In this document: piece after piece, positions 55,530 through 64,000 of the stretch
Numbering within the stretch: the first letter of the stretch is position 1
Layout: the number at the start of each line of letters is the position of its first letter
DNA from: Hydractinia symbiolongicarpus
Lineage: Eukaryota > Cnidaria > Hydrozoa > Anthoathecata > Hydractiniidae
Direction: 5' to 3'
Assembly (NCBI RefSeq): GCF_029227915.1
Contig: NC_079888.1
Span: forward strand, 6,319,001 to 6,383,000
DNA length: 64,000 nt
Position numbers and translations under genes: made by a program
The notes under the pieces: model-generated
Seen by the model: only the letters and a program-made list of their open reading frames with translations
Told to the model about the DNA's origin: nothing
The model's database searches: none

Positions 55530-55860
55530 ATTGTATGTTTTTTTAGCCTCTTTAGTTTGTGTTGTCTGTCGTTTGTGTTTAAAATTTATAGATTTATTCC
55601 ATAATCAGCTAATTATATACGACTTCATCATTATTATTGTTACGTCAGCAAAAAGAAAAGTTAATAAATATTTCGGCGTTTTGTCATGGTTACGACACCC
55701 ACCAAAGGGAATTTACATAGCGTTGGCAAAAAAAGGTTTTTTGTCAACATAGTGACGTCATTTATGAGTTATTAATGTTCTTTTGTGTCTGATTTGTTTC
55801 TATACGCGTTCTACCCCGGCAAAATTGAATAAACTTTAAAACAAAAATTTTATTTTTATT

Positions 55861-56640
55861 TTGTTATTTCCGGAATTATTCATAATTCAACTTTTTCCAT
55901 TCAAATTTACCATAACAAGGCTTAATTTTGATTTTATTGCGAATACGAAAGTTAATTTTTTATTTCATCCAACGGAAATAGAAATATATTATTTTTTGGT
56001 TTATGATTACGTGACGTCTATTCGTACCGTCTTACCAGAGAAGTATCAATAAGGCCGTGTAGCTAACAAAATACCCTGGAACCGGGGTTGTAAGTTGCTT
56101 TGATTTAGGCCGGGAATTAAACATATCACAGAACCTTGTGACTTTTAACTCGTGTGTCAATATATTTTTGTTTAAACGAAAGAAAATTCTCGCTGAAACA
56201 TATTAAAAAGGCTCCCTTCAGATCACAGAATAAAATCCTTTCACTCCTGTGTCTTTGCTCTCTATTTACGAAAGATGAACAATTTGCGAGGAGAATTGTT
56301 TTTAACTTACGAATAATTATAACTACTATCCTTCATTTTCACTCGTAAACACCGTTGTACTTCATCAGGTGAATAAAATTTATTTTGAACTGGTATTAAG
56401 GTAATGTTCATATCAATTACATCTCGCGAAGTGCTGTTGCATTTATTTTTATTGATTCACCGTCATTCTTGGCTTAACGTCCACTTTCCGTGCATGTATT
56501 CGTTGAACAGAGGGTTGATTGATCTAACGGATTTTGAGATAAATCGACATATTTCTGTGATTACGAAAAAAGTTAATGAACCTCCTCACTCCATCTAAAG
56601 AAATGTTTTTTCCTAATTCTTCAAATATTAACAAAAGAGT
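55861..56640. other. No supported gene
   Basis: Short open frames (55861-56052, 56154-56348, 56404-56598) have composition close to background and no motifs or splice signals that I trust. Confidence 0.35.
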
Positions 56641-56814
56641 GAAATGGTCAATGCTCTGCTGCCACTTAAGCAGAGTGGGAAGCGTTTCCTAGCACGTAGG
56701 GGATTAATCTACGCCAGGCTGCGCGGAGTGTTGTTAAGAGAACTTTTACAGGTTAAAAATGCGGGAATATAGGATAGAAATAGCCTATTTATTTACTTAA
56801 GACAACAAACTGTG

Positions 56815-57713
56815 ACAGTTCTCTTATGGTTTATAATCATTGCAATAAAAAACGTATCATCTTGGAGTGAACTGCATATTGTTAACCACGTCGCCAGGGA
56901 TCCTCGCCTTTTTGATATCGAGGTCGGCGACAAAGCCCAAGTAAGTAAGATCATCTTAGATATTAGGCAGTCTGCAGACGAGGATGGCATATTGTGCCAA
57001 CGATGCATGATCTTTAGTGGGGAATCTAATCATCTGTATTCTTTTACCCGTATACGTCTGTCTGTCACGCAAAATGGTAACCGTAGTAGCGAGACACACG
57101 AAATGCGGTAAATAAAGGACGAGCGAATCCGTGGATTTATTTACAGGCTACCGACTATATGCTCGGTTTTGACAACACTTAGAGCATTATTATTCCATTA
57201 AACCGAGGATCTGAACTGCAGCGTATAATGATTAAAACATAAAAAAAAATTCATGTAAAAAACCTTTATTTTAACGACGTCATATTTATACAATAGTTTC
57301 CTATTTAAGAGGTAAAAAGACCGATTTTTCTGGAAATATTGATTTACATGTCATTATACTTGGTACCAATTAAGAAGAATACGGCATTTTAAGACGTTCG
57401 AGATGAGAAAAACAATTTTTAAGAAGAATTAATTTCGCAAAACAGCCAATGAAAACCTTCGCAAAGGATCCAAAATTTGTTTTTGCGAGAATTTAATTTC
57501 GAAAGTTGTACCGTAGTAACCCACGAAATGCGTATATGAATGACGAGAGAACAGTTATTATTATTATTAACAATTATAATTTTACAGGTTGACTACGTCA
57601 GAAATATTTACAATCCTGATATCAATGTAGGACCTGTAAAAGTGGATTTGTCTATGGGACAACGCGTAGTCTCTTTAATAACAGCCCTATTGTCTGTCTG
57701 TTTGTCTGTCTAA
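56815..57713 (+). pseudogene. Two-exon fragment of a secreted or receptor-type protein
   Basis: Exon end 56940 is a strong CAA|GTAAGT donor. The exon reads LLWFIIIAIKNVSSWSELHI, a signal-like hydrophobic stretch, then VNHVARDPRLFDIEVGDKAQ. It has no in-frame ATG, so its start lies in an unseen exon or is lost. The next exon begins at 57588 after TTTTACAG in matching phase 0: VDYVRNIYNPDINVGPVKVD, then LSMGQRVVSLIT. It then runs straight into a GTCTGTCTG microsatellite and stops at 57711-57713. The YNP...GPVKVDLSMG...VVSL pattern faintly recalls the N-terminus of Cys-loop receptor subunits, but that is a weak guess. The repeat junction suggests truncation. Confidence 0.35.
57049..57175 (+). 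mobile_element. Mini Helitron-like element, degraded copy 3
   Basis: Shares CCCGTATACGTCTGTCTGTC and ACGCAAAATGGTA with copies 1 and 2, and ends with CCGTGGATTT, a decayed hairpin and GGCTACCGACTAT, where the expected CTAG has changed. It lies in the intron of the gene fragment at 56815-57713. Confidence 0.4.
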
Positions 57714-57995
57714 AAACTGTCGCTCCAAAGCCTACTTTTCGCGAATGCTTTTTCTTGCGAATTCTAAAAATCATTCACGATACACTAATTACGTGTATCC
57801 AATGGTCAGCGTAGAAACTAATAGAACAGAACAGAAAAAACAACACAAATTCTTACGAATTAAAATACATTATTAAAAAAGCAACATCATCTTTTAAATT
57901 ATACAGTTTGAAAGAAATTCATATACAAATTGCACTCCATATATACATCAATAATCTGTAATGTTGAAGCGCCAAAATAACACAAAGTATCAACA

Positions 57996-60012
57996 TCATA
58001 AATGAAAGCTTTCACCACATCCACAAGTCCCTTTAATGTTTGGATTATTGAACACAAACTCGCTGGTTAATTTACTTTCAGTAAAGTCCATTTCAGTACC
58101 AAGTAATGATAATTGGGCTTTAGAATCGATAAGAATCTGAACATCTAAACGGTTAATTGTCGTAAAAAATTTGATGAAACATATTTTGACACAATTGCGA
58201 GTCAATTTTCATTTTCTCTGACTTTTCCCTCTTTTTTTTTCTTACTATACTCAAATGTCAATTTTCCTAACTTACGAATGTCAAAATGATAAATCCCAAA
58301 AAAAAAATTTCGAACGCAATGTCTAATTTGCACATAGATCATTCACAGGTAAGTTGCACACAACAAAATTTTCTGACTTTTCACCAACATTTAATAATTT
58401 ACTAAATTTATTAACTTTCTCCTCACTTTTGGATACAATTTTTTGGTTTTCTCAGATTATTGTACTTTGCATTTAAAACCATGTCTTTTCTCCGTAAGAA
58501 GAAACAATAAATTTTATCTTTTTTAAATCAAAGAAAGATTATTTGTAAAAATTGACGTACTGAGCAATGCATACAACTACAGAGAAAGCTGAGACATACC
58601 ATCTTGTTGAACTATTTCGTCGAATTTTTGTTTTTCTGTAGCATAATTCAAGGTGTAAGATAGACCATTACAACCTCTCTCACGTACACTTATTCTTAAA
58701 GCCGTCTAAAGATACAAATGTCATTAGGTATACATACACTTTGATAAAAAACCTGTTTAAAATACGATTTCTGAAATTATGTATAAAACTATTCTTTCAG
58801 GCCCACTCAAAATGCATATTTTTCTCTAATAAGAAATCTAAGTAAGTATGTACACAGCTACAAAAAACAATGACAAGAAATAATTAAACTTCTCCGTACT
58901 ATAAAAAAAAGGACTAAAAAAAACTTCCTGGGAAAACCCTTCTAATATTACGTTAGAGAGAGATATCAAAAGTTTTGTCGTAAGATATACCAGTAATAAA
59001 GAAATAAAAGCATCTATAAGTTAGTTACATTGGGTGTCTAGTAAAATTTTTGGATCCATTCAGGGTCATTTACTGAGTAATATCGTGACTTTTCTGGATT
59101 TTTGTTGGATTCTTCAGGGTCTTAAGGAACATATTTACTCTTAAAAAGTCTAAACACGAAAATAAATATGCACTATGCATTTCTTAACAAGATGGAGTCT
59201 GAGTTTTTATGAATACTCAAACAGTCACTACACTGACTCCTAAACCTGTGAGGAAGAATGTGTATTTTGTACACCATAAAAGTACAAGAGTCCATACTAA
59301 TAGCTTTGGTAAACTGGTTACAAAATTTTCAGTTTTCAGGGCTGTTTGTAAAATGTAATCTAAATTTCAGGGCTTTTAAAGCCATTTGTTTAAATTCAAG
59401 GTTTTCCAGAGTTTCAAGGTATCGTATTAATATTTGATATATATTTGATTACACCCTGCAGAGATAACATACAGGATCTTATCTCTGCAGAGTGTAATCT
59501 ACAAATTCATTTTTGGGTCTCCCAAAAGCCGGCCCAAAAAATCGCTGGCTAAGATGGTGGCTTCATACTTTGTACTGTGTTATGGTCTGTTCATCCCGAT
59601 TCTTTTTTAGTATATGTAAAATTCCATTCATCATTTTATTGGATTGAGAAAGAGATAAATTTCAATTGAGAAATCGCCCTTAAACGGCTACTGACAACGC
59701 TGAATGAACCCCGCTATATGCAAAATCGTTGCACATTGGCTTTAATTTGCAATTCCATTACTTCATACTAACAGGGAAACAAGGATACACAAAATACAGA
59801 TGCGGAGAATGTGTATGACAGACGAATTCCTGCAAACGGGTAAACCTGTGAATTTGTTCACATACTAACAAGTAATTTCATACTTTACTTTTGATGCACT
59901 TGCTGCTAGGCTTGCGCTAATTTGATTCAAAAAGTAAATATAATGGTAAGATACTTACAGATTCTGGACTTTCTGACAACAATGCTTTCACTTTGGTAAC
60001 AGCTGCACTTGT
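57996..60012 (-). CDS. ISCA1: ISCA1, A-type iron-sulfur cluster assembly protein, last three exons
   Basis: ISCA1 works with ISCA2 in mitochondria to deliver [4Fe-4S] clusters to target enzymes. Minus-strand exons, phase-consistent: 60012-59959 (TSAAVTKVKALLSESPES), 58705-58600 (ALRISVRERGCNGLSYTLNY, then ATEKQKFDEIVQQDG) and 58144-57996 (VQILIDSKAQLSLLGTEMDF, then EFVFNNPNIKGTCGCGESFH, stop TGA). The three cluster-binding cysteines (RGCNG and CGCG) are present and the C-terminus matches the family end. The first exon, with start codon and mitochondrial targeting sequence, should lie above 60012; I could not identify it. Confidence 0.92.
59447..59499. repeat. 21-bp inverted repeat in an ISCA1 intron
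   Basis: GATTACACCCTGCAGAGATAA (59447-59467) pairs with 59479-59499 with one mismatch and an 11-bp loop. It lies in the intron between 58706 and 59958 and would form a stable hairpin in the transcript. Confidence 0.75.
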
Positions 60013-60019
60013 CTGTAAA

Positions 60020-63000
60020 AATAAACTGTTAAAGTTAGATTTTCAAGTCCACAACATTTTAAAAACTACAACGCATTAAAATTTTCAGGCTACATAACTC
60101 AAGCATCGCGACACAACAGAAATAATACAGTCAGTATATGTCTGAAAATTCTAATTTGTGTTCACTTATACATGCATGAATGATTCTAATAATTATGGTG
60201 TGGACAAATTACTCATAACAAAATTAGTTTTTACAATTTAGAGTTCAATGTAGGGGTGTGTAACCAATATCAGCAAAGATAACAACAAACATTATAATGT
60301 TGGTAGAAAAGGAAATAAAGGCATTATTTAGCTAGCTGGCTAACATTTTTTTATGTTGGAGTAAAATAAAATTTTGGTTAAGCATGTGATGGTATGTAAG
60401 AAATATTTATGGATCTGAGCTAGTGAACTATAACTCTGAAATTTATTTTTAGGAAATTCTATGTTTTCAGCTCCTACTCGAAATGGGCGAAGAGAATCAT
60501 TTGGCCAATGTATCACAACGTTAAAAATGCACTAGCTGAAATTTCGACATTACCTGCATTACAAACTAGCCTTGTGATTCAGAAAAATTTTATATATTGT
60601 GGATTTAGCACCAAAAAAAAAGCACCAATTAAGATTTTAGATCTGTCAAAAAAAAAAAAAGATTTAAAGTCCTAGTCCGCTGTGAACATTACGTTGTGAA
60701 CTTTGACAAGTTTAAAGTGTGAATTACTTATAGGTAGAAACATTATTTTTAGTTGCTTATTGTTGCAATCTTTGAAATTTCACCCTCTTTCCCAATATAT
60801 TATGTCCAGTGTCGTAACTCATAGGTAGATTGTTCCAGCTACATAATAATGGGCTGCTGGCATAAGAGTGTTGAGTCAGTGGAAACAGCGCAAAAACCAC
60901 AGAGTTTTCGGTTGAGCTTGGTGTTTTGAAAAAACTCAAAATATTGCATGAGAAATCCTGCATTCCTTTTAAAAATGGTTGTACTGCACCAATATTGTAT
61001 CTTGTCTGGAACTTACACTCAGCGAAAACTGCCAGCCATAAGCAAGCACTGCTAATTTGATATAATGCCCTTAATTAGCAAAATAATCTAATTTGGGTAA
61101 TGAATAAGCTTTATAAAAACATAATCATCAATTGAACTAAAGCCAAAACTGCACAAATATAAAGCATCAAGGAATTATAATTTAACAAACATCATTTTTT
61201 CCAGCCATTTTCAAAGTTTTGCTTTTCTTAATGAGGTAAAAAAAAACTATAAAATAGGCATTACAGAAAATTATAGTATAAGCTAAAACAACAGAAAACT
61301 CTGATGCTTTTTTTTCTAATTGCATACAGACACTGGCTTCGTTTACAAAGAGACCAGGCATTGTGATGTAATTTTTTTTATTGTTCCACATTTGAGACAT
61401 GTTGGCAAATATTACAACCATATTATTCATAAAAAAGGATTCAGAAATAAAACTCTAGTGGATCTTAGATTGGAATAAAATAAATATAATAAATTTAGAC
61501 ATCAATCACACAAGACTGGGACGTTTCTGCTAATTTATTTTTTTGCGAAACCCTGCTCAAACACTTAACAGAACCCATCCCCCAGCAATTTTGCAAAGTT
61601 GTTTTAAAGGATGGCCTGTAGAGAATCAAGTTGTTAGTTTCTGGCAAAGCTTTTTGTTTGTAATAAGGATAGTAATGCTAGTAACTTTTTGGAACATCCT
61701 TGATATTTACTAATGGCCTTCTCCTTTTTTTCTTCTCCTTTAATTTAATCCTTTAATTTAAAAACAATTCTCATATATATGATTTAAACAATTCTGTTCA
61801 AGACAGATTATTGTTGTCGTAACACCCTCCTTCATTATGATAAATAATATATTTTTAAAATTACGCTAGCTAAACTTTTTTTAGTCAATACCATTTAGGA
61901 AAAATAATAAAAAACTAGGTAGATCCGTTATGAATTGTAAATAAATGATTTTAACTCTGCGAAAGACTTTAAACCATAGTCCGTTAAAAGAATTTGCACT
62001 TAAACTTAGATCTGCGCAAAAAACATTAAAAGAACGTTAAAATCATTTCTTTTAATATTTTAAAGGAGAAGATTAACTTGCTGTATAAGTTTTGCTGTAT
62101 AACAGCGCAAGTATAACCTGTTGTAAAACTTTCAAAACAATCCAAGTATATTCTGTACAACTTTCAAAATAGCACAAGAAATTCTTGCTGTAAAACTTAC
62201 AACACAAGAAAAATTCTTGCTGCATAACTTTTAAAAACAGTTTTTTAACATGCAAGTATTTTTATCTTTTCACCTTAAGAACTATTTTCTTTTCTTTCAC
62301 AACTAAAAAATATAAACAGTGTGCGTTATGGGGAAATACATAGAAAACAATGGTTGTCAAAACACAACTAATTAAATTAGAGTCGTCTAAGTGCTATAAT
62401 ACTTTTCTGCATGTGGCTGAAAAATTTCTCTTTACAACTAAAATAAAAAATCTAGCCTGCAAATTTACGCCCATGGTTTGTATATTTTTTTACTTTTTGA
62501 CAGAAGTATATTTGCTCCACGACTCTTTTTCTATTGTGGTAGGTCTCAAGCAAGAATAATATATACATTAATAAAACAACATCACGAACCAATTTAACTT
62601 AGTAGCAGAGTGGTTATTCAACAGACACAATAAATGGCAAAACTGATAGCTAGCCAAAATCATGGTAGTGTCCACCAAACTACATACCTTCTTTCCTTTT
62701 ATAAGAATGTGCTTTGTAAGAATATTAAGCTGGAATTTATGTTAAAAACAATAGAACAAGAAGAATATGGACCAGCCTGGTGATAATTTGGTATTCTTAT
62801 AAAAGTGTGTATTGAAAAAGATAAAGGAATGCCTTAAATGGAACGCCATAATTTTTTTGAGAATTTTTAATTATTAAGAAGACTTTTTTTATGCAGCCAG
62901 TATGTCTGTTTTTCAACAAGTTAATTATTAAAATCCAGCTCAATTGGTATATTGCAGACCAGGATTGGGTCTGGAAATTTGATCTTTGAAAGAGAAGTAT

Positions 63001-63255
63001 TTCGAATGAAAGAAAAGATTTCAGATAAAGAAGAGAAGTGTTTTGACTAAAAAGAGAAGTATTTTTATTAAAAAAAGAAGGGAGCCATAATAAGGGGCTA
63101 TTCAGTTCGGCTTTTTTGCTGTAGCCATGATTAACATTAACTCAATTGACGAATCGTATTTGTGCTGCATCCGTTATTTTTAAAATTTTGCTCGGCAAAA
63201 ACAAATGATTAGTATGGTGCAACTAGTTCTACAGATAACTTGAGTTTAATAAAAT
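60020..63255. other. ISCA1 upstream/intron region, no exon identified
   Basis: AT-rich. It should hold the first ISCA1 exon but I could not place it. A minus-strand frame at 60757-60963 contains YASSPLLCSWNNLPMS, resembling the end of LINE proteins, too short to assign. Near 62073-62255 a TTGCTGTATAACTTT/GTATAACAGCGCAAG-type motif recurs several times. Confidence 0.35.
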
Positions 63256-63261
63256 AAAGGT

Positions 63262-63890
63262 ATGTTATTTTTACCAAAAAATCCTTTTAAAAAACTATTC
63301 CACTATGGTATTCGTGGCATTCCTCTTGATCTATTTCGCTCATATCTGTCTGGTAGGCAACAGTTTGTATCAATTAATAGATCTAAATCCAGTTACAGAT
63401 TTATTAGACATGGTGTCACGCAAGGATCCTTTCTAGGACCCCTTCTGTTTCTGATTTATAAAAATGACCTTCATTATGCTATCAAATATTCATTGGTTCA
63501 TCATTTTGCTGATGAAACCAACTTAATATGTTTTAACAAGTTGTTAAAGTCCCTTTCAAGAAGAATCAACCTGGATCTGAAATTTCTTTCTCAATGGCTC
63601 AAAGCCAACAACAGCATTTTACTAGATTTTGACCTTAGTTGAAAATCTCAGATCAATGAATTTAGCCATCAAACTCACAAGGGCTAATGGAGCTATAGCA
63701 AAACTTCGACACTTTGTTCCACAATATGTCCTTAAATCTGTCTACGATGGTATTTTTGGTAGTCACATACGTTACTGCAATGAAATTTGGGACCAACCAG
63801 GTCATCACTTCATTGACTGTATTTACTGTCTTCAACAGCAACAATCCCATTCCACCTCCTTTAATCTTGGCATTTTGAAATTTTCTTGAT
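63262..63890 (+). pseudogene. LINE (CR1/Jockey-type) reverse transcriptase fragment
   Basis: The first frame (63262-63642) reads YGIRGIPLDLFRSYLSGRQQ, HGVTQGSFLGPLLFLIYKND (motif B) and VHHFADETNLICFNKLLKSL, where the catalytic FADD has become FADE. A second frame (63629-63889) continues AIKLTRANGAIAKLRHFVPQ and VYDGIFGSHIRYCNEIWDQP, the thumb/connection part. The intervening block is missing, so an internal deletion joined the two parts. It is a different clade from the RTE-like copies at 17.6 and 30.7 kb. Inactive. Confidence 0.8.
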
Positions 63891-64000
63891 TTGGTTAATA
63901 TGAAAAATGTAACTTTTCTTTACAATCTACTTCATTAGAATCTTCCTAAGGCAATTCTCTATACTTTTAATGTTGACTTTTCCCATTCTTATCGGACTTG

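Noticed and set aside
55423-55752. Plus-strand frame with hydrophobic segments over gene C exon 1
   Set aside because: The minus strand has a signal peptide, paralogy to gene B and a strong donor; this frame is best read as its shadow.
60757-60963. Minus-strand frame with SSPLLCSWNNLPMS, LINE-like
   Set aside because: Too short and too weak to separate from chance; mentioned only in the region note.

Overview
The window is AT-rich animal nuclear DNA. It holds intron-containing genes, long introns, tRNA-derived SINEs and a dense layer of decayed retrotransposons and DNA transposons. The host genes have animal orthologues: HEMK1, NOL9, TXNL4B, HENMT1 and ISCA1. The mix of RTE-like LINEs, piggyBac, Harbinger, hAT, pogo-type and Helitron-like elements, the minisatellites, and a piRNA methyltransferase suggest a cnidarian, possibly a hydrozoan. 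That taxonomic call is inference from the overall character and not from a diagnostic marker.

Layout. 0-5.2 kb (minus strand): two small unrecognised exon sets and six exons of HEMK1, a glutamine methyltransferase of release factors, with two SINE copies in its introns. 5.2-8.0 kb: a 32-bp minisatellite and an older, diverged array with a period near 100 bp. 8-20.5 kb: a graveyard of mobile DNA. It includes a LINE reverse transcriptase scrap, a hAT remnant, a short ORF with a 2A-like ribosome-skipping motif, a Copia-order retrotransposon (zinc knuckle, protease, integrase) and an almost full-length RTE-like LINE inside that integrase. 22.8-30.2 kb (minus): NOL9/Grc3, a polynucleotide 5'-kinase of rRNA processing, reconstructed as 13 consecutive phase-compatible exons with a dead Harbinger transposon in one intron. 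30.7-36.3 kb: a second RTE-like LINE copy and a decayed piggyBac element with its terminal repeats. 37.2-40.7 kb (minus): an AT-hook ORF, then the intact single-exon genes TXNL4B and HENMT1. 40.8-46.5 kb: a 1.27-kb pogo-type MITE and a degenerate transposon ORF interrupted by a 1.15-kb MITE whose 5-bp target duplication is still visible. 48.9-57.7 kb: a cluster of small secreted-protein genes that I do not recognise; two share the same exon plan and a CxxxPxxC motif. 58.0-60.0 kb (minus): three exons of ISCA1. 63.3-63.9 kb: a broken LINE.

The host genes are housekeeping functions with no shared pathway: translation termination, rRNA processing, splicing, small-RNA methylation and Fe-S assembly. 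The most interesting new material is the secreted-protein cluster, the 2A-like ORF, and several non-autonomous elements with clear termini. Splice sites were placed by reading GT/AG boundaries and checking codon phase by eye; no alignment or database search was run.
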